A DNA stretch of 64,000 nt from Sporothrix humicola (lineage: Eukaryota; Ascomycota; Sordariomycetes; Ophiostomatales; Ophiostomataceae), in NCBI GenBank assembly GCA_021396245.1, contig WNYE01000013.1, forward strand, positions 310,001 through 374,000, written 5' to 3'. Made by a program: the position numbers and the translations under genes. This document shows positions 33,580-42,871 of the stretch, piece by piece. Under the pieces are notes generated by a model. It worked only from the letters and a program-made list of their open reading frames with translations, was not told the origin of the DNA and did not search any database. The number at the start of each line of letters is the position of its first letter. Positions within the stretch are counted from its first letter, which is position 1.

Positions 33580-33926
33580 CAGACTTGATGGCGCGCATGG
33601 GCATGCGCATCAGTTTTCATTCTGAGCTTTACATAATTACATACAACGCCCTGCAGTTAGCGAGCAGGTAGAAAGTTGTCCGTCTTTTCTTGTTTGTTCT
33701 TTTATTGTATTTTCGGCTTTATTTCACTTGTTATTTGAGGAAAGGCTTTCAAACATTGTTTTGTATATTATTATCATTTTTCTTTTGTTCATCTCCACGT
33801 GTAATAACATGGACTAAGGGTATCTATCTAGATCGTAAATATGTGCTCTTTAAATGTACAATATGTGAGTATGAAAGTATGCAAGTATGTAAGTATATGC
33901 AAATGAATATGAGTGTGGGACTTGAG
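33580..33926. other. Intergenic: convergent 3' ends of TLG2 and the PPR gene
   Basis: 347 bp, AT-rich. A degenerate array of AAGTATGT-like octamers lies at about 33865-33898, 30 bp before the PPR stop codon. Nothing else seen. Confidence 0.7.
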
Positions 33927-36900
33927 TTATGTCGAAGTTGCGGCCTTTTTGTGGATAACATCCATGAAAGCGTCACGAGAAGTCTTCTTTTTGTCGCCTG
34001 GCCGTGTGATTTGATTCGCAAATGAGGCTGCCACGGGCTTGACGGCTGCCAGCGCCTTCTTCAGCACCCTGAACTTGGGCAGCAAAGTCGGGTTCTCGAG
34101 AATGGTGGCCACATCGGTATTGGTGTCAGCCTCAAGATCGGTCTCTACCATCAGGCTGTTCTCTAAGTGGCTATCGTGAGTGTCGCTGCTTGCCCATGCG
34201 GCATCACAAAATGCCTTGACTTCGCCCAGTTTCAACTGGTTGGCGGCACGCGATGGCTGCCAGTAGCGAGTGGACATGGACTCGGGGCCGAAGATGGCGA
34301 CAATGCATATCAGCGTCTCGGATCGAACGTGGGCCATGGGAATGTCGATGCCGCGGCTCCTCAGCATGGCAAGCAAACGAATGCCGCCGGCAAGAGAGAA
34401 GTCGCTGGGCGGTGAATCGGCTGGTGGCGCTGGTATGTAGGGCTTCTTCGCAGCAGACGCCTTTGGAGAAGAGGACGCATCGGATGAACCAAGCGTGGTT
34501 GACGTGGCCACCGAGTCCAGGAGCTCCTGTGCTGCTGCCGCTGCCGGCGATTTTGACTTTCTCGGGCGTATTATTCGGGCGTTTTTCTTTTGCCGGTATG
34601 CCGTCTTGCGATGAAAGTACCAGCGCACCATGGAGGCGACAATTTCTTCGCTAAATATGAGGCTCAGAGGGTGGAGTGGGTGGCTGAAAGGCAGATCTCG
34701 GGGTAACAGTCGATAGCCCAGATCGATCTGCTTTGATGTCTCTCCACGAACAATGTCGGGTACATCTGATATGTGTGCTTTGAAGGCTGTAGTCTCGTCC
34801 GAAGAAGACAAGACAGTTGATGGGGATGCGGTCGGGGGTGGTGATAATGAGTTATTGGGAAAGGGAGAGGGTGAAGAGACGGGTGTTCTCGGTAGTTTTG
34901 TATTTTGCAACATCACATACTGATCCACGAGATCAATAGTCGTTTTCTCAAGATCAGCTAGGCGGCCTAGTCGGCCATAGATCAGCAGTATATTCTGCCA
35001 CGCCTCTGTTGGTACAGGAAGGCGCATAGCGAGGAGTCGTCGACAGAGGGCGGCATAAAAGTCGACATCTGGGGCCGCATTAGGATCGAACTTTCGTGGT
35101 GCATCTTCGAGAATAATGTGTGACAAGTCTTCAAAAGTGGCAGGAGTCACTTCCATACCACGCGCGGAAAACTCGTCCAACAAGCGCAATACGACATCTT
35201 TTTTCTTCTTTCTCAGACATGCCAACAGCAACTCGTTGGACGATGTCTCCAGTGCATCTTCGGACACGGCAAGACGGACAGTAAGGACGAGTCGATATGT
35301 CTTCCAGTCGCCTGTGTATGTAGCCGCGCCAAGAACTGCTCGTTGCTGTACGGTGTCGTCAAAGATGTCTGGATGTAGCGTGGAGTGTAGCAGCTCGCTC
35401 AGAGTCTCGGCGTCTCCCATTCGCGCAAAATGTCGAATGGCTTTGGAGTAGTTGGCTTTGCCGATGCCGATATGGCACTGTTCAAGATGCTCCAAGCTGC
35501 GTAAAACGCTGGCCGGGTCGCCTCCACGCAGAGCAATAGACTGCAGGGACAGGGGTCCAATTTCTTCGATGCCCAGACTGTAGATGAGGTTGATGGCCGT
35601 CTCGAGAGACACGAAGCGAGTGGCAAACCACTTGGCACCGATCCTGTCGTTGAACGACTTTTCCTGAATACCAAATGTCTCGCCGTGCACACGGTTCATC
35701 AGGTGGTACAGGTTTGTCGGAAGATCAGGCACTTTCGGCTGAGCGTCTGGTGGAGGAGGCGAGAGATACTGTGCCGGTTGCATGTTGACCAGCCTCTGTT
35801 CTTGTGGTGTAAGTTCCGTCTCGGGATAGTAGCCGGCCACGAACTGCAGAAACGGCCGTGAAGAACTTGATGTCGGTAGGTCGTCATGACGGACGAGTGT
35901 CTTGCGCCAATTCCGGGCAAGAGCCGAATGGCCACGAGACCATAGAAGCGGCACAATCGTATCATATAAAGCACGATGTCGGCTGGTCGCATAGATATAC
36001 TGAAGCGTCTCCTGGAGCTCCGGCGTCGCGTCGGTGATGTAAGTTTTGAGGAAGTCGAAAAAGTCCCGCTTCGTCAAGGAGAAATGAGGGCTGAGGCGCA
36101 GGTGCCACTGCAGGGCACCGTTGTAGTCGCCACGGTCAAGGAACGAGGACACAACAAGCCGATAATAATGTGGCCACAGTCTGCGATGAGAGTCGTGCAT
36201 CCATTCAGCATAGGCCCACGTGCTCTCTAAAAAGCTCTCGTCAGACGCCTCGAGAGCCGCGCCCAAGACCGACGTCCAGAACGCACTGGCTACAACACCG
36301 TCCACTTGGTACAGCTGCCGACGCTGGAAGATCTCGCGCCACACAACCAGAGCTCCATCGCTGTCGCCTCGTCGTTGGGCAAAATTAAAGATGGCGCTCC
36401 ATAGGCCCATGTCGCCCGCATTCTCGGGACGGTCAACGGATCGCTGGGAATTTTCGTCCGACAGGGCAGACGGAACAAGGCCGGACTCGAACATGAGCCG
36501 ATCGTAGTCGAAGATGAGCTCTTTCCATTTGCCATAATGCTGTGCGCTAAGCATTAGTTGTCCAGGCCGTTGTGATGTGCTCCAGCCACCGGCCGAGGTG
36601 ACGGCTGGCGAATTTGTCGACTCATCGTCTTTGCGATCGAGGAAGAACGGCCCACGGCGTTTCAAGTGGGAGGGATATGGTTCCAGAATCGAAGGAACGT
36701 TGGCGGCGTTTTGGGTGCTGTTATTGTCCGCGCCGTCTTGAACCGGCGCCGGCGATGCAGCAGTCGAGCTCAGTCGGCGACCAAGCCGGGACTGCAAGCT
36801 CTGAGCTGCCAATTGCGGCCTTGGCCTATGTGCAAGCACATAATATCTGCCAGCCTGGCCAAAGGAGCTCCCATAAACCAAAGATGCCGGCGCCGGACAA

Positions 36901-36941
36901 GATCGATGCGGAAGCCTCAGGTGCCGAGACGCCGAGCGCAT
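33927..36941 (-). CDS. Large mitochondrial pentatricopeptide-type helical repeat protein
   Basis: The 1004-residue intronless product begins with a strongly basic, Ser/Arg-rich presequence of about 60 residues (for example LAAQSLQSRLGRRLSST), typical of matrix import. The rest is helical with repeated pairs of about 35 residues that look like divergent PPR units, for example around WSAIFNFAQRRGDSDGALVV, ALQWHLRL and AWQNILLIYGRLGRLADLEK. Fungal PPR proteins of this size act on mitochondrial transcripts (stability, splicing or translation) or in complex I assembly; which applies here cannot be told. A Ser/Pro-rich loop at about 715-745 and a basic segment rich in Lys/Arg follow. The assignment to PPR rests on the repeat look and not on a strict motif. 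Confidence 0.7.
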   Translation of the reverse strand: MRSASRHLRLPHRSCPAPASLVYGSSFGQAGRYYVLAHRPRPQLAAQSLQSRLGRRLSSTAASPAPVQDGADNNSTQNAANVPSILEPYPSHLKRRGPFFLDRKDDESTNSPAVTSAGGWSTSQRPGQLMLSAQHYGKWKELIFDYDRLMFESGLVPSALSDENSQRSVDRPENAGDMGLWSAIFNFAQRRGDSDGALVVWREIFQRRQLYQVDGVVASAFWTSVLGAALEASDESFLESTWAYAEWMHDSHRRLWPHYYRLVVSSFLDRGDYNGALQWHLRLSPHFSLTKRDFFDFLKTYITDATPELQETLQYIYATSRHRALYDTIVPLLWSRGHSALARNWRKTLVRHDDLPTSSSSRPFLQFVAGYYPETELTPQEQRLVNMQPAQYLSPPPPDAQPKVPDLPTNLYHLMNRVHGETFGIQEKSFNDRIGAKWFATRFVSLETAINLIYSLGIEEIGPLSLQSIALRGGDPASVLRSLEHLEQCHIGIGKANYSKAIRHFARMGDAETLSELLHSTLHPDIFDDTVQQRAVLGAATYTGDWKTYRLVLTVRLAVSEDALETSSNELLLACLRKKKKDVVLRLLDEFSARGMEVTPATFEDLSHIILEDAPRKFDPNAAPDVDFYAALCRRLLAMRLPVPTEAWQNILLIYGRLGRLADLEKTTIDLVDQYVMLQNTKLPRTPVSSPSPFPNNSLSPPPTASPSTVLSSSDETTAFKAHISDVPDIVRGETSKQIDLGYRLLPRDLPFSHPLHPLSLIFSEEIVASMVRWYFHRKTAYRQKKNARIIRPRKSKSPAAAAAQELLDSVATSTTLGSSDASSSPKASAAKKPYIPAPPADSPPSDFSLAGGIRLLAMLRSRGIDIPMAHVRSETLICIVAIFGPESMSTRYWQPSRAANQLKLGEVKAFCDAAWASSDTHDSHLENSLMVETDLEADTNTDVATILENPTLLPKFRVLKKALAAVKPVAASFANQITRPGDKKKTSRDAFMDVIHKKAATST

Positions 36942-37467
36942 TGCTTATGGCCGTGGCGAAGCAGGCATTCGGGTGGCCCACGCATAAGATACCATTGCAC
37001 AAGCCGTCGAGGTATATCCGGTGAGTTTGCGAGGTTGTTGTTTGTCAAAAGGCTTGTTGTGGTTGGAGGTTGTGTTTTCTCAATCTGGAATTTTTGCGGC
37101 CCGCAATACGGAGCACGCTATAACACGAAAAATGCAACAAAATACAGCAGGCGCGTCCGCTAAAGCCGGCTGCCACCTTCCACCAACAAGATTAATGACA
37201 GCGGGACATTGCATGGACCAAAAGGGGAAAGGCCGACTTCGACAAGCTTAGTCACCAAAGCCAAGCTCCAGCCAATCGGAAAAGACGATTTTCCGATACA
37301 ATCCCACTCCTCCGTCCCTTCCCTCGGGTGACGCCTACAGCCAAATCAAAGCTTTCGTTGCTGAATCGAACCACCTCACGAGAATCCCCCCTCTTGTTCA
37401 CAAGAACGATTCAACCACCACATCTCCCCTCCAACCACGCCCGATTCAATCGTCACCAACCGTCACA
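36942..37467. promoter_or_regulatory. Divergent promoter region between the PPR gene and COX7
   Basis: 526 bp between two nuclear genes for mitochondrial proteins. A CCAAT box at 37272-37276 lies 192 bp upstream of the COX7 ATG; CCAAT-binding (HAP) complexes are known regulators of respiratory genes in fungi, so this site is a plausible activator element. That role is inferred. Confidence 0.6.
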
Positions 37468-38052
37468 ATGGGGTAAGACACTTCCGTCGCAACAATTGAG
37501 AGCTCCAGGAGTGCCAATGGAGTCGCTGCCGGGCGCAAACGGCTTCCGCAATTCGATCCGATTGCCGCGTGAGCGAAATAGACCCGGCGAACCGACGACA
37601 AGCAATTGGACTGTATTCGATGGAAACGACGGCAGCGACGACATCAGGCACTCCTGAACTCGAACTTGTGTCGTCAATTGGCATGAACAGCCCTTTCTAA
37701 CGCCTTCGCAGTATCCTTAACGCTCCCAACAACGTTCCCAAGAACCAGCGCGCCTACCAGGCTGCGTACCGCCAGCACGTCCGCATCTGGAACATTGTGA
37801 GTTGTCCTGTGTACCGCTGATGGACTCGACACGAGAACGACAGCTAACGCATATAACAGGCCCCCAAGAGCCGCCTTATGCTCTACCCCTTCTACGCCCT
37901 CCTGGGTGGCGCCACCGTCCGTATGTTACTTCCTCTCTTTCCGTCCTTATATTCTGGCCTTTTACACCCTCAGCAATACTAACATTCGTCGCCCTCCAGT
38001 GAGCACTTACGGCATGGGCCGCAAGGTCCTCGGCTACAGCAGCTACGCTTAA
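37468..38052 (+). CDS. COX7: Cytochrome c oxidase subunit 7
   Basis: Gene model: exons 37468-37472, 37712-37796, 37860-37920 and 38000-38052, giving 67 residues. The product matches fungal Cox7, a small single-span subunit of complex IV in the mitochondrial inner membrane. Visible are the matrix-side helix NQRAYQAAYRQHVRIWNI, then a PKSRLMLYPFYALLGG block equal in type to yeast Cox7 RSALYLYPFYAI, then a hydrophobic span and a short end YGMGRKVLGYSSYA. The first exon is only ATGGG and the first intron, 239 nt, is the longest intron seen here. All joins keep frame with GT-AG ends. Other small respiratory subunits (complex I or ATP synthase) were considered but fit less well. Confidence 0.82.
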
Positions 38053-38564
38053 ATTCGACGCAGCGAACGTGTGCCTTGGATGAGATATGGAGAGACCAGT
38101 TGATAGATTCTGAGTCGGCGGGTGGATCATGCCCCCGATTGTGTATACAGATGGTACGGAAATCGAAAATACAGGAATAGATTCTGCATTGGATTCGCTT
38201 GTGCTTTTGCTTGATTTTCTTGTGCACGGTACATGGACAGTGAGATGATTCATAGTTGAATTCGCTATTATGTGTGCTGCCTTGGTGCCAGCATGTTGTG
38301 CTTTTTTATCGTTTTCGACATGAAAGGACGTGAGATAAAAGATTCCGGGGATAAAAAGGTGGAAACTTGGAACAAAAGAAATGGAAAACATAAAAACAGA
38401 GACACCCTCCCCCCATAGGCCATCCCCGATATAATGTAAATTACACATGCAAACTCACGTGTCTCACACCATTCACTCCTTCTTCGCTCCCCAGTGAGTT
38501 TGCACAAGTCAACAACTAATGCCCCCCATCCACTCACTTCAGATTCGCCTCAGAGCCCCCAAGC
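38053..38564. other. Intergenic: COX7 3' flank
   Basis: About 510 bp between the COX7 stop and the end of the open frame that trails the clathrin light chain gene. No coding character was seen. Confidence 0.65.
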
Positions 38565-38843
38565 TTAGTCGAGAAGGCCACCAGAGTACGAGCCGTAGCT
38601 CTGAACTGGTCCGCCAAACGACATGGGCGAGAGGGTGTCGGGAAGAGAAAGAGAAGCCGGAACAGGGGTAAGCGGGACAGGGACGGTGGCGGCGGCAGCA
38701 AGAGAAGTACTGGAGGTAGCCGCCAGCTTCGGGACAACCTTTGCCTTTGCATCCTGGTCGGAGGGTGTAGGCGTCAGCTTAAAGTGGTTTGTGGCAGTGC
38801 CGCCAAAGCACGCGTCCAAGTCCACGCTCCTAAAAGCTATCTC
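38565..38843 (-). other. Open frame continuing in frame past the clathrin light chain stop codon
   Basis: Directly after the TAG of the clathrin light chain gene (38844-38846) the same frame stays open for 92 codons to a TAA at 38565-38567. Its codon usage looks coding and the predicted text is Pro/Ser/Thr/Ala-rich with a FGG..YGSYSGG end. Possible explanations are stop-codon readthrough, an old C-terminal extension cut by a stop mutation, or chance in a GC-rich 3' untranslated region. No well-formed splice donor was found upstream that would bypass the stop. Confidence 0.5.
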
Positions 38844-39686
38844 CTAGTAGCCCTCCGCGCCCGGCGCCTTTTCGTCCTTGCGCAGGCTCATCAGCAACTC
38901 GCGGAACCGCTCCTTGCCAGACCCAGCAGCGCCGCCCTTGGCGCCCTTGCCCGACACATCGACAATCTTGGCAATGCGCTCCCAGCTGGTGCCGCCCGAC
39001 GTGGTGTCGTCGCGGCCATTAAGAAAAGCCTCGGCCTCCTTCTGGGTCGCGCTGACGAGCTTGTCTCTCTTGTTGTTGTAGTTCTCGTAAAAGTCGTCAA
39101 TGTTGCGCTGGGCCTCGGCAATGGTCTCTTCGCGCTGCTGGGCAAACTGCTGTGCGCGCTTGGCGTTCTGCTCGTCGCGTTTCTCGCGCCAGGCCTTGAG
39201 CACCTCGGGCTCCTCCTCGTCCTCGACGGTTGCCTGGTAGCCCGACTTGAAGTCGACGGACGGGCCGGTGATGGTCGTGGAGGTCTATATTGTTAGCAAT
39301 GAACAAGAACAAGCAACGAACAATCGAACTGGAATGCTCGGGGTGAGTGGCGTACCTGATTCTGGGCGGAAAGATCGGGGAAGCTGGACTCGAACTGGGC
39401 CGTCTCTACGCTGTCACCGCCGAGCAGATTGTCGTCGCCGGCAGGAGTGAATGCTGCACTGTCGCCGGGGGTAGTGAACTGGTTGGCATCGTCGCCGAGG
39501 ATAGCCCGCTCGCGAGCCAGGAAATCGTCGCCAGAAGGGTCGAGGGATGCCTCCTTGATGTCGGTCTGAGCTATACCGGTGAGGATAAAGTCAGTACAAT
39601 GCTCAATATGTCACCAATACTCGTCAAGGAGCTCAAAACGCACCGCCAGAGTCAAAGTCCTCCAGCGAAGGGAAACGGTCCGCCAT
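38844..39686 (-). CDS. CLC1: Clathrin light chain
   Basis: Gene model on the minus strand: exons 39644-39686, 39356-39570 and 38844-39284, 232 residues. It is the regulatory subunit bound to clathrin heavy chain on coated vesicles. The N-terminus MADRFPSLEDFDSG is the fungal form of the acidic light-chain start. The middle is acidic and carries the EVLKAWREKRDEQ helix that begins the heavy-chain-binding coiled coil (about 105-165). The end (SWERIAKIVD, then KERFRELLMSLRKDEKAPGAEGY) is the canonical C-terminus, so the TAG at 38846 is the normal stop. The introns have consensus ends. The gene shares its coat with the AP-1 gamma subunit encoded 26 kb to the left. Confidence 0.94.
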
Positions 39687-40535
39687 ATTTGTCCTTTTTG
39701 GAGGTTGTTGTGGGATAGGGGTAGTCGGAATAAAGGATCGAGGAAGTATGTCGTCGAGAGAAAAGTGTAAAAGAGACGCGGGATCAGTCGTGATGGTCGA
39801 TCGGTCCGCGGGGTGTTGGCAATTTGTGTGTTTGGTTTGTAGAGCTGTCAATTGTCGGTTTCAGGGACAACAGGAGGTCCAGCGATCTGTACTCCATAGT
39901 AGTGCCAACATTAGGTACCATGATGACGAATCCGCTTAAATGAATGTAATCCTCTGATAAGTGAATACATGGCTAACGCCCCCAGCGTCGTACATTTCGC
40001 TCTAGCCGGAAACAGACTAGCCCCTAAGCTTGCCTGCAGTTGAGCTAAAGCTACCGCATTTCCTCAGCGTCGTCTTGTTTTGGCAACGAAATGGACTCAC
40101 AACATTGAACTCACTCTTCCTCCTCCATCATCCTCACTTTCCATCGTGTCCCTCTTCCCCGCCCAACACAGCCCCGGCTGCATCACGACGAGCAATCGTA
40201 CATTCTTGTCTGTGCTTCAGCGAGTCTCTTCCGGCGTAGTTTTCCTTTCTGGTCGTTCCTTTTGCAGTTAAGCAGCCTGGGTCATTTTGCGTGAGAAACG
40301 GCGACAAAGTCGCATCTGGAGAACAGACGTCTATCTACTAGGGAGTGACGTCTGCTCACCCGTAAACAACGCCGTTAAGCCCAGGTGTAGGACGTTTCCT
40401 TCGGGGATCGCCAGTGTCCTCGATATTGTGATTCTAGAAGAGCAGAATACGCGCATCGACACGGCGCATTGAAGCCATCAACAAACGAACAAATCAACCA
40501 ACTCCGCCCAGAACACAACTTCCGCCACTCCCAAG
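39687..40535. promoter_or_regulatory. Divergent promoter region between CLC1 and RTT103
   Basis: 849 bp between outward-reading start codons. The part from about 40090 to 40260 is C/T-rich on the plus strand. No open frame with coding character and no assigned site. Confidence 0.6.
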
Positions 40536-41953
40536 ATGGCATATACAGACGACGCCGTGCTGGCGAAGCTGTCAGCACTCAACGAGACACACGACAGCAT
40601 TGCGACAGCAGCACAATGGATCATGTTCCATCGGTAAGTGCATTCGACTTCGACCTTCGACCTTTTCTTTCGAAAACCAGCACGATCTAACAGACACAGT
40701 CGACACGCAGAACGGACGGTCCAGCTCTGGTTCCAGCGGCTTAAGGACTCGCCCAGCCCAAAGAGACTGAATCTCGTCTACCTTGCTAATGGTGAGTTAT
40801 GCCAACCCCCGAAACACAACCGAATCACGGCTAACCATCCCCTCCCTCTACAGAAGTCACACAGCAATCGAAAGCGCGGCATAAGGAAGACTTCGTCCTG
40901 GCCTTTGCGCCGGTGATCGCCGAAGCGATAGCAGCAGCATATAAAGGCGCACCGTCGGAAGTGCAGACAAAACTACGGAGAGTCGTCGAGGTGTGGCGCG
41001 AGCGCAATATCTTCGAGCAGCCGATCCAGGCCGCCGTCGAGAGCCGGATCGAGGAGTTTGACAAGGCCAAGGGCGCGTCGCGGACAGCCATCGGCGGTTC
41101 GATTTTCGGAAATTCGTCTGGAGGATCGTCTTCGTCATCGTCTTCCGCCGCCCTGCCGCAAGAATTCGCGCCGCTCGTGGCGCCACAGCGCAGCGTCACG
41201 AAGCTGTTAATATCGACGCAGGGCGCCGCCAGCAAGGCCGACTCCGAATACAACAAGATCATGAACAGCCCGCCGCCCGCTGCGCCTGTATTTGCGGCCC
41301 GCCTCAACGGCCTGCTTAAGACAATCGCCGACGGCGAGGACGCGTTGACGCAGATGGTGCGGGCGCGCACGGACCTCAAGACGGTGCTCGACGGCCTGCA
41401 GGCGCAGTACCAGAAGCTGCTGGAAGCAGACCAGCAGCGGCTCGCTCAGCTGGCAGAGAGACGCGCTGAAGTCGACGAGCGCAAGCGGCAGGTCGAGGAC
41501 AAGATTATGCGCGACCTGAGCGGCGGAAATGGGAATGGCGATGCTGCCGGCGACAATGATGCAGCCTCTAACCACAACGGTACTGGCAGCATGTCGCCGA
41601 TCCAGGAACCGCCGCGACCTGAGGTGGAGGCTCTGACGCCGCCCAGCAACGACCCAGAGGATATGGGCGAGCCGGTGTTCCCTGGCCTGGGCATTGAGGC
41701 GCCATCGTCTGGCGAAAACGGCCGCCCGAGTGCCAGCCCAGTACCGCCGCCAGAAGTCCAAGTTACGCCTGCCTCGGATCCGTCAGTGTCTGGTATCGAT
41801 ATCCTGTCGAATCTCGCCTCGCAGGCCGTCCCCGTGTCGACGAACGGCTCGAACAAGCGACGCCGTGTGGACTCTGGCGAAGAGATGCCGAATCTGGACG
41901 ACGGTATTGACCCAGACGTGACCGAGATGTTGCGCGAGGACAGCCAGGCTTAG
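40536..41953 (+). CDS. RTT103: RNA polymerase II CTD-interacting (CID) protein, Rtt103 type
   Basis: Gene model: exons 40536-40633, 40700-40791 and 40854-41953, 429 residues. Residues 1 to about 135 form the CID helical domain (VLAKLSALNETHDSIATAAQ at the front; LVYLAN, AFAPVIAEAIAAAY and KLRRVVEVWRERNIF later), which binds the Ser2-phosphorylated CTD tail near gene ends. A Ser-rich linker follows, then a coiled coil (about 250-310, LQAQYQKLLEADQQRLAQL) and an acidic Pro-rich tail ending near a KRRRVDSGEE nuclear-type basic patch. Rtt103 couples the 5'-3' exonuclease Rat1 to transcription termination. Intron 1 has two in-frame acceptors six nt apart (exon 2 from 40694 or 40700). Confidence 0.9.
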
Positions 41954-42871
41954 AAGCTCTCGGCTGTCTTGCGGAACTTTTACGGAAAGGCTGGGGAAAG
42001 CTTCGGTGAGGGTGCCGGGCAGAATTGCTTTTAAGGAAGGAGCATTATGAGGAAGAAGGCATGCGTTGTCATATGTCTCTGACCATCCAAGGTTTTTGTG
42101 AGAACAGTGTATTTATAGTTAAGAAGGACCAGGAGGACCTGGAGTGTGGCCAATAGGCCACTTGTGCCATTCTGTATTTTATTTGATTTTATTTATCTTT
42201 TCCCCGATACAAACTAGCAAGTCGCTGTCCAGCAGAATGTGTTGAATTCAAAATATGCCACACAATAAAATGTGCTGCACTCTGACACGTGAAAATGTGA
42301 GGCCATTCACAGGCCACAGACCACAACTGACAATTCTCCGTAGCTCCTTCCCTGGGTGGTGTTTCGGTATCGGGTTCGCATACGCGGCTGCCAAAGGCAA
42401 GACAGCTGTAGAATTGGGTAAGTGCCATGCGGCTGCCGAGCGGAGCTAACACCAAAAAGCAGCAAAATATAGCGCAGCGACCTCGGCCTTAAGCTGGTGG
42501 GTGACAGTGGACAACCCCTCGGGGAGAGGCCCCTGTAGCGTCGAGAATGACGAAATAAATTCTTTTCCAGCGATAATTTAGCGGCACGTCGTTCCCCTTT
42601 CGCGCCGCGAAGTCCACCGAAACACCAGAGACAACGGCGGCACACCTGCCCCAATCCCGCGCGGATTTTAGTCATTTTTTCCACTCTTGCCGTCTTTGGC
42701 AACCTTTTGGCCTTTTTACCTCCTTCCTTTTTTCCCGGCTTCAAACCGTCCAAATCGCCAGTCCGACTTTCAGTGGCTTCCCGTGACGACTTTCGACAAA
42801 CAATACACAGAAACAGCAGCTTTCACGGCTTCTTCCTGTAGACACACCCACCACCCGCTTTGTCTTCCACA
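41954..42871. other. Intergenic: RTT103 3' flank and MDL1 promoter
   Basis: 918 bp between two plus-strand genes. The last 250 bp before the MDL1 ATG are C/T-rich. Short open frames lack coding character. Confidence 0.65.
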
